5,688 bases of DNA from Burkholderiales bacterium (GTDB lineage Bacteria; Pseudomonadota; Gammaproteobacteria; Burkholderiales; Burkholderiaceae_F), in contig JAJTHJ010000137.1 in the NCBI GenBank assembly GCA_021298875.1, forward strand, positions 1-5,688. The letters are read 5' to 3'. This document shows positions 1 to 5,418 of the stretch, piece after piece. Every line of letters starts with the position of its first letter. Position 1 is the first letter of the stretch. The notes below the pieces were generated by a model. That model did not search any database. It saw nothing but the letters and a program-made list of their open reading frames with translations, and had not been told where the DNA came from. A program made the translations under genes and the position numbers.

Positions 1-453
1 CAGCGTCTCGCGCAACTGGGTGCGGTCGGCCTCGCTTTCGATCTTCTGCGACACGCCGATGTGCGCGTCCTGCGGTAGGTAGACGAGCGTGCGGCCGGCG
101 AGCGAAATCTGCGTGGACAGGCGCGCGCCCTTACTGCCGATCGGGTCCTTGACCACCTGCACCAGCAGCCGGTCGCCGTCGGCGATCAGCCGCTCGATCG
201 GCGGCGGCGTGCCGTTGGCCGCCTGCCGGTACGCAAGGATGTCGGCCACGTGCAGAAAGGCCGCTCGCTCCAGCCCGATGTCGATAAACGCCGACTGCAT
301 CCCCGGCAGCACGCGCGCGACCTTGCCCAGGTAGACGTTGCCGACCAGCCCGCGCGCGGCGGTGCGCTCGATCAGGATTTCCTGCACCACGCCGGCGACG
401 AGCACCGCGACGCGCGTTTCCTGCGGGGTGCAATTGATGAGGATGTCGTCCAT
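1..453 (-). CDS. rng: Ribonuclease G, N-terminal part (runs off left edge)
   Basis: RNase G is a cytoplasmic endoribonuclease of the RNase E/G family. It matures the 5' end of 16S rRNA and helps in mRNA decay. Only the first 151 residues are present; the catalytic metal-binding part lies beyond the left edge. The start is ATG, beginning MDDILINCTPQETRVAVL, the typical opening of this family. Residues about 36-65 (GLVGNVYLGKVARVLPGMQS, then AFIDIGLERAAFLHV) begin the S1 RNA-binding domain. The stretch near 102-130 (VKDPIGSKGARLSTQISLAGR, then TLVYLP) is the other hallmark. It lies 26 bases downstream of maf, the usual neighbour, and is probably cotranscribed with it. No clear Shine-Dalgarno sequence precedes the ATG. 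RNase E is the main alternative, but the short N-terminus and the maf neighbour favour RNase G. The reading frame is intact throughout. Confidence 0.95.
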   Translation of the reverse strand, partial: MDDILINCTPQETRVAVLVAGVVQEILIERTAARGLVGNVYLGKVARVLPGMQSAFIDIGLERAAFLHVADILAYRQAANGTPPPIERLIADGDRLLVQVVKDPIGSKGARLSTQISLAGRTLVYLPQDAHIGVSQKIESEADRTQLRETL

Positions 454-479
454 GGTCGGAGCAGTTTAAGCGGGGCCGC

Positions 480-1079
480 TCACAGCACCCGCACGCCCGC
501 GGCCTCCAGCAGCTGCGCCGTCTCCGCCAGCGGCAGGCCCATCACGCCCGAGTAGCTGCCTTGCAGTTCTTCGATGAACACGGCGGCCAGGCCCTGGATC
601 CCGTAGCCGCCGGCCTTGTCGCAGGGCTCGCCCGTGGCGCAGTAGCGCTCGATTCGTTCGTCGCTCAGGTGGGCGAAACGCACGGCGGAGACCGACACCG
701 CGCCCGCCACGCCGCTCGCAGTGGCGAGCGCCACAGCAGAGCGCACTTCGTGCCAGCGGCCGGCGAGCCGCCGCAGGAACTGCGCGGCCTGCGCCGCGTC
801 GGCCGGCTTGCCGAGCACCTCACCATCAACGATCACCTCGGTGTCCGCACCGAGCACCGGGCGTAGCGGCAAGCCCTGCGCGCGCACCGTGGCAAGACCC
901 GCCGAGGCCTTGGCGCGACCGATGCGCAGCACGTAGTCGGCGGCGGTCTCGGCGGGGTCGCGCACCTCGGCGGGCGCGTCGGCGGCTTCAACCACGGTGA
1001 ACCGCACGCCGATCTGCCGCAGCAGCTCCGCCCGCCGCGGGCTGCGCGATGCCAGGTAGATGAACAGCGCGTCAGGCAC
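480..1079 (-). CDS. maf: Maf/YhdE family dTTP/UTP pyrophosphatase
   Basis: A 199-aa cytoplasmic nucleoside triphosphate pyrophosphatase that hydrolyses dTTP, UTP and modified pyrimidine nucleotides to monophosphates. This is nucleotide-pool sanitation, and some family members also affect septum formation. Family motifs are visible: SRSPRR at residues 11-16, GADTEV at 77-82, LGKP at 89-92, GEPCDKAGGYGIQG at 150-163 and GSYSGVMGLPL at 174-184. The last two match the YhdE branch (dTTP/UTP) rather than YceF, by my recollection of the E. coli sequence. The same frame is open back to an ATG at 1154, but those 25 extra residues read through the rlmH coding region and do not look like Maf. I therefore choose the GTG at 1079, which gives the standard opening MPDALFIYLASRSPRR. 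That start overlaps the rlmH stop by 8 bases (GTGCCTGA), suggesting translational coupling. Confidence 0.95.
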   Translation of the reverse strand: MPDALFIYLASRSPRRAELLRQIGVRFTVVEAADAPAEVRDPAETAADYVLRIGRAKASAGLATVRAQGLPLRPVLGADTEVIVDGEVLGKPADAAQAAQFLRRLAGRWHEVRSAVALATASGVAGAVSVSAVRFAHLSDERIERYCATGEPCDKAGGYGIQGLAAVFIEELQGSYSGVMGLPLAETAQLLEAAGVRVL

Positions 1080-1539
1080 GGTGATACGGATGATTGGCGA
1101 GCATCGACCACGCGCGATACAGCTGCTCGACCAGCAGCACGCGCGCCAGCGCATGCGGCAGCGTCAGGCTCGACAGGCGCAGCAGCAAGCGCGCCTCGCG
1201 TTTGAACTGCGCATCCAGCCCGTCGGCACCGCCGATGGCGAAGGCGACCGGCAGCGCCTCGTCGCGCCAGCGTTGCAGCTGCGCGGCCAGCTTGGCCGTC
1301 GTCCAGTCCTGGCCATGCTCGTCGAGCGCGACGGTGACGGCGTCCGCGGGAATTGCCGCGCGCAGCCGTTCGACCTCGGCCGCCATGATCCGCTCGACCG
1401 GCTGGCCCTGGCGCGGCTCGGGCTTGAGCTCCTTGATCGTCACCGCGAAGTCGGCCGGCAGGCGGGCGAGGTAATCGTCGATCGCCGCCTGCGCCCACGC
1501 GGGCTGGCGCGTGCCGATGGCGGCGATGGTGAGCTTCAT
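1072..1539 (-). CDS. rlmH: 23S rRNA (pseudouridine1915-N3)-methyltransferase RlmH
   Basis: RlmH is a small SPOUT-class methyltransferase that uses S-adenosylmethionine to methylate pseudouridine 1915 in helix 69 of 23S rRNA on assembled 70S ribosomes. The 155-aa length is the normal length for the family. Visible motifs are LDEHG at residues 72-76, FAIGGADGL at 100-108 (the SAM-binding knot region), SLTLPHALARVLLVEQLYRA at 124-143 and the C-terminal PYHR at 151-154. The ATG at 1539 gives the canonical MKLTIAAIGTR opening. It lies 61 bases after rsfS, the largest gap in the nadD-to-rng run, and overlaps maf by 8 bases. No strong Shine-Dalgarno sequence is seen before the ATG. The pairing with rsfS is widely conserved in bacteria and fits a shared role in late ribosome biology. 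Confidence 0.97.
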   Translation of the reverse strand: MKLTIAAIGTRQPAWAQAAIDDYLARLPADFAVTIKELKPEPRQGQPVERIMAAEVERLRAAIPADAVTVALDEHGQDWTTAKLAAQLQRWRDEALPVAFAIGGADGLDAQFKREARLLLRLSSLTLPHALARVLLVEQLYRAWSMLANHPYHRA

Positions 1540-1600
1540 TCGGTGGCCGTTGCGAGACCAGCAAAAAACTCTCGCTGGCGCCCGGAATGACGAAGCGCGC

Positions 1601-2095
1601 TTAGCTGCGCTTGCGCGAAGTCTTGGCGGTTGTGGTCGTCCGCTTGGGCGGCGCTTTCTTGGCAGGGCGCTTGGCCGCGGCCTTCTTGACCGGCGCTTTC
1701 TTGGTGGCCGGTTTCTTCGGCGCCGCCTTCTTCACCTTCGCCTTGTCCGGCGTACCGAGCTTGACCCGCACCGGCTTGGCTCCCCACACCTCCTCCAGCC
1801 CGTAGTACTGACGCACGGCCGGCTGCATTACGTGCACGACGATGTCGCCCAGGTCGACCAGCACCCATTCGCCGGGGTCGGTGCCCTCCACGCTGACCAC
1901 CTGGCCGCCGGCGGCCTTGACCTTCTCCACCACGTGCCAGGCGAGCGCCTTGGTTTGCCTGTTGGAGGTGCCGCTGGCGACGATCATGCGATCGAACAAG
2001 TCCGACTGCCCCAGCGTGTTGAAGACCTTGATGTCCTGTGCCTTGACGTCTTCGAGCGCGTCGATGACGGTGCGTTGCAGTTTGGTGAGTTCCAC
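1601..2095 (-). CDS. rsfS: Ribosomal silencing factor RsfS with Lys/Ala/Pro-rich C-terminal tail
   Basis: RsfS (Iojap/DUF143 family) binds ribosomal protein uL14 on the 50S subunit and blocks 30S joining, shutting down translation in stationary phase or starvation. The conserved core spans about residues 1-114: LQRTVIDALEDVKAQDI, then MIVASGTSNRQTKALA at 37-52, GTDPGEWVLVDLGDIVVHVM at 71-90 and a YYGLEEVWG block at 97-105. From about residue 117 to 164 follows a low-complexity tail in which I count 16 Lys and 4 Arg among the last 47 residues, with AAPKK, TKKAP and VKKAA units. This makes the protein 164 aa rather than the more usual 105-130. The tail resembles histone H1-like or AlgP-type basic repeats and presumably binds RNA or DNA nonspecifically. 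The start is a GTG four bases after the nadD stop; there is no ATG upstream in frame near it, so coupling to nadD is likely. Confidence 0.95.
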   Translation of the reverse strand: MELTKLQRTVIDALEDVKAQDIKVFNTLGQSDLFDRMIVASGTSNRQTKALAWHVVEKVKAAGGQVVSVEGTDPGEWVLVDLGDIVVHVMQPAVRQYYGLEEVWGAKPVRVKLGTPDKAKVKKAAPKKPATKKAPVKKAAAKRPAKKAPPKRTTTTAKTSRKRS

Positions 2096-2099
2096 GAGT

Positions 2100-2750
2100 T
2101 CAGCGATAAAGGCGATGGGCGCGAATATAGTCCAGCACCGCGGCCGGCAGCAGTTGCGCCAGCCGGGCGTCGGCGGCGGGCGAGGGCGGCTGCGCCAGCA
2201 GCGCGCGCACTTCGGTGGCCGAGGCCTCGACCGGCGCCATCGCGATCGGTACCACGCAGCCGTGCGGCGCCGCCGCCACCGCGGACGGCGCGGCGCGGCG
2301 CGGGGCGATGAAATCCTCGACCACGCGCGGCAAGTGCTCGCTTGACTGCGGCCGACCCGCCACGGCGATATGGGCGAAGTCGGTCAGCGCCCGCCAGTCG
2401 CGCCAGGTGGCCAGCCGCTGCAACTGGTCGGCGCCGAGAACAAGCACCATCGGCATTTCGGCACCGAGTTCGGCGCGCAACTCGCGCAGCGTATCGATCG
2501 TGTAAGTGGGGCCGGGCCGATACAGTTCGCGCGCGTCGCAGACGAGGCGCGCATCGCTCGCTATAGCCAGCTCGACCATCCGCTGCCGGTCGGTCGCCGG
2601 CGCCGAAAGCGAGCCTTTCTGCCATGGCTGCCCGGCGGGCAGCAGTCGCACTCGTGCCAGTGGCAGGCTATCGAGCGCCGCGCGCGCCAGCGCCAGGTGG
2701 CCGACGTGGATCGGGTCGAAGCTGCCGCCGAGCAGGCCGATGGCTTGCAT
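2100..2750 (-). CDS. nadD: Nicotinate-nucleotide adenylyltransferase NadD
   Basis: NadD transfers AMP from ATP to nicotinate mononucleotide to make deamido-NAD, an essential step of both de novo and salvage NAD synthesis in the cytoplasm. At 216 aa it has the normal length. The nucleotidyltransferase signature GGSFDPIHVGH is at residues 8-18 (HxGH ATP-binding motif), PTYTIDTL at 81-88, LGADQ at 105-109, the SATEVR motif at 177-182 (ISATxIR in most relatives) and a C-terminal VLDYIRAHRLY at 205-215. The frame can be extended two codons to a TTG at 2756, but the ATG at 2750 gives the standard opening MQAIGLLGGSFDP, so I use it. Upstream there are 228 bases without a confident gene; downstream rsfS starts after 4 bases. 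Many proteobacteria have hemF or holA directly upstream, and here an accessory stretch intervenes. Confidence 0.96.
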   Translation of the reverse strand: MQAIGLLGGSFDPIHVGHLALARAALDSLPLARVRLLPAGQPWQKGSLSAPATDRQRMVELAIASDARLVCDARELYRPGPTYTIDTLRELRAELGAEMPMVLVLGADQLQRLATWRDWRALTDFAHIAVAGRPQSSEHLPRVVEDFIAPRRAAPSAVAAAPHGCVVPIAMAPVEASATEVRALLAQPPSPAADARLAQLLPAAVLDYIRAHRLYR

Positions 2751-2978
2751 TGTCAATTGGAGATCGTGCTGCCATCAGCGGACGCGACGGTGTCTAACAC
2801 GCGCAAATTGCGTACGGTGCGACCTACGCGAACCTGCACGAGCAGCATCGGCCGCGCAACGGCGGTCATCGTCTGCGCGAGCCGGAGAGCCCGAGCGTGG
2901 CGCCCAACGCGCGGATGAAGGCACTGACCACGCCTTATGTCATCGACGATGCCGGTGAAAATTCGGCCGAGTAAGCGA
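2751..2978. other. Gap between nadD and the membrane-protein gene: two overlapping weak open frames
   Basis: This 228-base stretch holds no gene I can name. On the plus strand a frame is open from the TAA at 2795 to a TAA at 2972-2974 and reads like a protein C-terminus. On the minus strand, in the same codon register, a frame runs from an ATG at 2989 to a TGA at 2753, two bases before the nadD ATG. Because the registers coincide, codon-position base composition barely separates the two. I looked on the minus strand for a nadD promoter and found no convincing -35/-10 pair, and no strong hairpin with a T-run. Confidence 0.6.
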
Positions 2979-2989
2979 TTAGGCCACAT
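2753..2989 (-). CDS. Questionable small Arg-rich ORF between the membrane protein and nadD
   Basis: A 78-codon frame starts at an ATG that overlaps the membrane-protein stop by 11 bases. An AGGGA-like sequence sits just before the ATG, though closer than a usual Shine-Dalgarno sequence. The frame ends in TGA two bases before the nadD ATG, so the placement is operon-like. The product would begin MWPNRLLGRIFTGIVDDIRR, is rich in arginine, and matches no family I know. It lies opposite the plus-strand remnant in the same codon register, so at most one of the two is likely to be real. The arginine-rich composition typical of shadow frames in GC-rich DNA makes me doubt it. I list it because its spacing would give continuous coupling from hemF to nadD. 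Confidence 0.15.
   Translation of the reverse strand: MWPNRLLGRIFTGIVDDIRRGQCLHPRVGRHARALRLAQTMTAVARPMLLVQVRVGRTVRNLRVLDTVASADGSTISN
2801..2974 (+). pseudogene. Possible C-terminal remnant of a plus-strand gene (unrecognised)
   Basis: An open frame of 57 codons ends in TAA at 2972-2974 and is closed upstream by a TAA at 2795-2797. It has no ATG until codon 39 (position 2915), so it cannot be a normal full gene. The reading AQIAYGATYANLHEQHRPR, followed by a segment with PESPSVAPNARMKALTTPY and ending in DDAGENSAE, has a mixed composition like a soluble protein tail. By hand count, GC at codon positions 1/2/3 is about 70/51/75%, compatible with coding but not decisive. It is the only plus-strand candidate in the window and ends 4 bases from the convergent membrane-protein stop. 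I read it as a truncated leftover of an acquired gene, with its 5' part lost near the nadD start. It could be chance antisense openness opposite the minus-strand frame. Confidence 0.3.
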
Positions 2990-3488
2990 TTTCCCTAAGG
3001 GTCTGCGTTTGCCAACGGCGTAGATAAAGCGCCGCGACCCACGCACCGAACGCCCCGGTTGTCCCGCCGAAGGTAACTAGACCGAGCGGCGGTGGGGCGA
3101 GGTATGGGTTGTCGACGACAACGAGCGTTGTGTACATGATGCCCGCGCCAAGGAGTGCTCCAACCGCGAATGCCGAGTGTTGGAGCTTCAGTGGGGTGTA
3201 TGCCGCAAATGCAAGGGCCACCGGACCGAAGCAGAGACCAGCCGGAGCCGTGATCAGGCCCGCAAACAGCCAAATCGCGGGAGCAGCCCAAATGACCTCG
3301 GAAGGAGACGTCCAAAAGCCGCTTGGCTGGAGCAGAACAAGCACGAACCAGAACACCGGCGTGCTAACTGCGGCCACGACTCCGCCGACGAGCGACGCCT
3401 TAGCCCGCACGACATACGGAAATCGTGCGCGGATGCTCGGCCGATCACCGGGAACGGCGCTCCGCATGCTGTCAAACTTCATCTTCAT
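2979..3488 (-). CDS. Hypothetical multi-pass inner-membrane protein, 169 aa
   Basis: I do not recognise the family. The ATG at 3488 lies 5 bases after the hemF stop. A second in-frame ATG at 3482 is also possible, giving MKFDS. After a basic N-terminal segment of about 30 residues come hydrophobic stretches at about residues 32-54, 65-97 (long enough for one bent or two closely spaced helices), 106-125 and 135-157. The protein ends in a short charged tail containing RRWQTQTLREN. This gives four or five predicted membrane helices. Glycine and alanine are frequent within the helices, and no catalytic motif, signal peptidase site or transporter signature is visible. The spacing implies cotranscription and perhaps translational coupling with hemF, but I see nothing that ties it to haem chemistry. 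Sampled blocks are about 60-67% GC, lower than parts of the flanking maf gene (77% in one block), which hints at acquisition. Confidence 0.8.
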   Translation of the reverse strand: MKMKFDSMRSAVPGDRPSIRARFPYVVRAKASLVGGVVAAVSTPVFWFVLVLLQPSGFWTSPSEVIWAAPAIWLFAGLITAPAGLCFGPVALAFAAYTPLKLQHSAFAVGALLGAGIMYTTLVVVDNPYLAPPPLGLVTFGGTTGAFGAWVAALYLRRWQTQTLRENVA

Positions 3489-3493
3489 CGCAG

Positions 3494-4444
3494 TCAAACC
3501 CAATCCCGCGGCCGCAGGAAGTCCGAGTACAGCCGCGCCTCGTCCGAACCCGGCGCGGGCTGCCAGTCGTAGCGCCACTTCACCACCGGCGGCAACGACA
3601 TCAGGATCGATTCGGTGCGCCCGCCCGATTGCAGGCCGAAGAGCGTGCCGCGGTCGAACACCAGGTTGAACTCGACGTAGCGGCCGCGCCGACACGCCTG
3701 AAAGTCGCGCTCGCGCTCGCCAAACGCGTGGTCGCGGCGGCGTTCGACGATCGGCACGTAGGCGTCGAGAAAACCGTCGCCGACCGCGCGTTGCAGCGCG
3801 AAGCTGCGCTCGAAGCCCAGTTCGTGGAAATCGTCGAAGAACACCCCGCCCACGCCGCGTGGCTCGCCGCGGTGCTTGAGAAAGAAGTACTCGTCGCACC
3901 ACCTCTTGAAGCGCGGGTGCAACTCGGCGCCGAACTGTGCCAGCGCCCGCTTGCAGGTGGAGTGAAAGTGGCGGGCGTCGTCTTCGAAGCCGTAATACGG
4001 CGTGAGATCCATGCCGCCACCGAACCACCACACATCGGGCTGGCCGTCGGCCCGGGCGATGAAGAAGCGCACGTTCATGTGCACGGTCGGCACATAAGGG
4101 TTGCGCGGATGGAACACCAGCGACACCCCCATCGCCTCGAAGCCGCGCCCGGCGAGTTCCGGCCGCGCCGCGGTCGCCGACGGCGGCAGCTTGCTGCCCG
4201 TGACGTGCGAGAAACCCACGCCACCGCGTTCGAGCAGATTGCCCTCCTCAACAATGCGGGTGATGCCCATGCCGCCCAGCGGACTGCCGGGCGGTTTTTG
4301 CCAGTGGTCGGCGGCGAACGGCTTGCCGTCCAGCTGCTCGAAGCGCGCAACGATCCGCTGTTGCAGATCGAGCAAGTAGGCGCGGACGGCGGTGGAGTCG
4401 ATGACAATGGACGGCGAGCCGGCCCGAGCGAGTTCAGTATCCAT
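3494..4444 (-). CDS. hemF: Oxygen-dependent coproporphyrinogen III oxidase HemF
   Basis: HemF performs the aerobic oxidative decarboxylation of coproporphyrinogen III to protoporphyrinogen IX, a late step of haem synthesis in the cytoplasm. The 316-aa frame is complete and carries the family blocks in order: SHVTGSKLPPSATAA at residues 79-93, SLVFHPRNPYVPTVHMNVRF at 108-127, WWFGGGMDLTPYY at 139-151, RFKRWCDEYFFLKHR at 178-192, GVGGVFFDDF at 197-206, and RRGRYVEFNLVFDRGT at 252-267 with GLQSGGRTESILMSLPP following. The conserved histidines H112, H122, H161 and H191 all align with the set known from E. coli HemF (H96, H106, H145, H175) at a constant offset of 16. The ATG at 4444 is 2 bases from the stop of the preceding small gene and has an AGGA at 9-base spacing inside that gene. 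The oxygen-dependent enzyme implies an aerobic or facultative host. Confidence 0.97.
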   Translation of the reverse strand: MDTELARAGSPSIVIDSTAVRAYLLDLQQRIVARFEQLDGKPFAADHWQKPPGSPLGGMGITRIVEEGNLLERGGVGFSHVTGSKLPPSATAARPELAGRGFEAMGVSLVFHPRNPYVPTVHMNVRFFIARADGQPDVWWFGGGMDLTPYYGFEDDARHFHSTCKRALAQFGAELHPRFKRWCDEYFFLKHRGEPRGVGGVFFDDFHELGFERSFALQRAVGDGFLDAYVPIVERRRDHAFGERERDFQACRRGRYVEFNLVFDRGTLFGLQSGGRTESILMSLPPVVKWRYDWQPAPGSDEARLYSDFLRPRDWV

Positions 4445-4446
4445 GC

Positions 4447-4686
4447 TCAGGCTTCCTGCATGGTCGCGAACGACTCGAGGTTTTCAAAGTACCGGCGGTG
4501 CGTCTTGCGCACCTGTGCCTCATCCACAGCTTCCAGGAGAACTATCTCGCGATTGGCGAGTTCCTCGCGCAGGCGTAACTCGGCATCGAGCCGGTAGCGG
4601 CGGGCTGCTTCGCGCTCGCACTCGTCAAACGTCTTGAACTCGACCACCGTGCCGCGCCGGCGGTCATAGTCAACAAAAAAAATCAT
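4447..4686 (-). CDS. Small charged protein paired with the RelA/SpoT-domain gene (possible antitoxin or regulator)
   Basis: A 79-aa protein beginning MIFFVDYDRRRGTVVEFKTF. I count 18 acidic and 15 Arg/Lys residues. The pattern suggests a beta hairpin (residues 1-18), a charged helix (about 20-45), a beta strand (REIVLLEA, 46-53) and a second helix ending in KTHRRYFENL (61-70). I recall similar short genes next to single-domain RelA/SpoT proteins, but cannot name the family. Its ATG overlaps the stop of the upstream gene as ATGA, and a GGAG at 5-base spacing precedes it, so it is translationally coupled. The frame is open further upstream to 4866, but those residues lie within the neighbouring gene and look like shadow sequence. 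A role as antitoxin or modulator of the adjacent enzyme is inferred from the pairing only. No DNA-binding helix-turn-helix motif is evident. Confidence 0.8.
   Translation of the reverse strand: MIFFVDYDRRRGTVVEFKTFDECEREAARRYRLDAELRLREELANREIVLLEAVDEAQVRKTHRRYFENLESFATMQEA
4454..4457 (-). promoter_or_regulatory. Shine-Dalgarno AGGA for hemF, inside the preceding gene
   Basis: On the minus strand AGGA lies 9 bases before the hemF ATG (4444), within the last codons of the 79-aa protein gene whose stop is 2 bases from that ATG. It supports the chosen hemF start and indicates that hemF translation is coupled to the small gene. Confidence 0.6.
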
Positions 4687-5399
4687 TTGGGCTCCGCGTC
4701 CGATTCGTCCTGCGCAATTCGAACAAGCTTGGCGAAGTATGCCTTCACCGCGGCCACCTCCTTCTCGTACGCTGCCTGCTCGATTGCCTGATCGAAAGCC
4801 CACCGCAGCGCATTCATCGGCATGGCCGGCTCTCGTGATTCGAGATCTGCAACCAAGGCCGAGCATTCGAGTAGAAGCTGCTTGACCTCCGCCGGACCGC
4901 CTCCGTACTTGAGTTCGCTACCGAAGACATCGGCCAGTCTTTCGGAAAGCTGTGCCCAATGGTGCTGCAGCTCGGTTCGCACCTGGACCTCGACGGGCCG
5001 GTCGTTCAGCGTGACTATAGCATGCACGGCACGGTAGCCGAAGCTCGGGCTCGTGCGGCGGTCAATGATTCGACAACCACCGAACAGCGCAGCGAGGCGA
5101 TCGGCCATCTGATTCTGGTCCGCCGGAGTCTTCACCAGAATCCGACACCCGGCGATATCCTGCATCCGCGAGAGCCTCGTCCGCTCTCGTCGAAGCTTGG
5201 CGACGATTGCCACGATTGACTTTGCGCCCCGGCCACTTACTGGGGCCCGCAATGTTCGCTCGATGGAGGTGCGTACCGCCTCAAAGGATGGGCTGAACGA
5301 GTTACGGAAAGCTTCCAGCAACCGCAAGTCTTCGGCCTGGATCGGGTCCTGCTTTAGTCGATCGCCGAGTCGGTCGACCTGCGCCTTCGATAAATTCAC
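4683..5399 (-). CDS. Single-domain RelA/SpoT-family nucleotide pyrophosphokinase (alarmone synthetase or ToxSAS-like)
   Basis: A 238-aa cytoplasmic protein with one RelA/SpoT synthetase domain at about residues 40-155. It lacks the N-terminal HD hydrolase and the C-terminal TGS/ACT regions of long RelA/Rel. Characteristic elements are GRGAKSIVAIVAKLRRE at 56-72 (basic ATP-binding segment), RLSRMQDIAGCRILV at 75-89 with the metal-ligand Asp81, GYRAVHAIV at 121-129 with the substrate-stacking Tyr122 and His126, and VEVQVRTELQHHWAQLSERL at 136-155 with the catalytic Glu137. A KYGGGP motif (164-169) and a helical C-terminal tail follow. All key synthetase residues appear intact, so it should transfer pyrophosphate from ATP to GTP/GDP or, as in ToxSAS enzymes, to tRNA 3' ends or other nucleotides. 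The sequence cannot tell which. The start is GTG at 5399, 19 bases after the peptidase stop, with only a weak ribosome-binding site. Its stop overlaps the 79-aa gene as ATGA. Confidence 0.92.
   Translation of the reverse strand: MNLSKAQVDRLGDRLKQDPIQAEDLRLLEAFRNSFSPSFEAVRTSIERTLRAPVSGRGAKSIVAIVAKLRRERTRLSRMQDIAGCRILVKTPADQNQMADRLAALFGGCRIIDRRTSPSFGYRAVHAIVTLNDRPVEVQVRTELQHHWAQLSERLADVFGSELKYGGGPAEVKQLLLECSALVADLESREPAMPMNALRWAFDQAIEQAAYEKEVAAVKAYFAKLVRIAQDESDAEPK
4692..4695 (-). promoter_or_regulatory. Shine-Dalgarno GGAG for the 79-aa gene
   Basis: On the minus strand GGAG lies 5 bases before the ATG at 4686, inside the 3' end of the RelA/SpoT-domain gene. It decides the start of the small gene, whose frame is open much further upstream, and fits the ATGA overlap with the upstream stop. 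Confidence 0.65.
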
Positions 5400-5418
5400 G
5401 ATTTCAAGCCCGGTCGCG

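Noticed and set aside
1552..1578. Short inverted repeats in the rsfS-rlmH gap (CCAGC/GCTGG and GCGAG/CTCGC around an A/T-rich stretch).
   Set aside because: The stems are only 5 bp and mutually exclusive, and the T-run falls between the arms rather than after them. It does not look like an intrinsic terminator, and a regulatory hairpin cannot be supported.
1060..1590. Long plus-strand open frame opposite rlmH and the maf start.
   Set aside because: It is antisense openness in GC-rich DNA. The minus strand encodes a complete, motif-rich RlmH here.
1601..1740. The repetitive Lys/Ala coding stretch considered as a DNA tandem repeat or CRISPR-like array.
   Set aside because: There is no regular repeat-spacer period. 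The repetition is at the amino-acid level and is explained by the RsfS tail.
1511..2345. Long plus-strand open frames opposite rsfS and nadD, including Arg/Gly-rich and Phe/Leu-rich repeats.
   Set aside because: They are shadows of rsfS and nadD; the repeats simply mirror the Lys-rich RsfS tail codons.
2751..2800. Possible sigma70 promoter for nadD near TTGCGC/TTAGAC on the minus strand.
   Set aside because: The spacing between the boxes is far too short and the match to consensus is poor.
2979..3000. TTAGG/CCTAA inverted repeat at the end of the membrane-protein gene as a possible terminator.
   Set aside because: It has a 5-bp stem with low GC and no following T-run. It partly overlaps coding sequence and is probably chance.
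3489..4031. Upstream extension of the membrane-protein frame to 4031.
   Set aside because: The extension is an Arg-rich reading of hemF in another frame. The ATG at 3488 just after the hemF stop is the sensible start.
3425..4597. 390-codon plus-strand frame opposite hemF.
   Set aside because: The minus strand carries all HemF signature blocks, and the plus translation has no recognisable motif.
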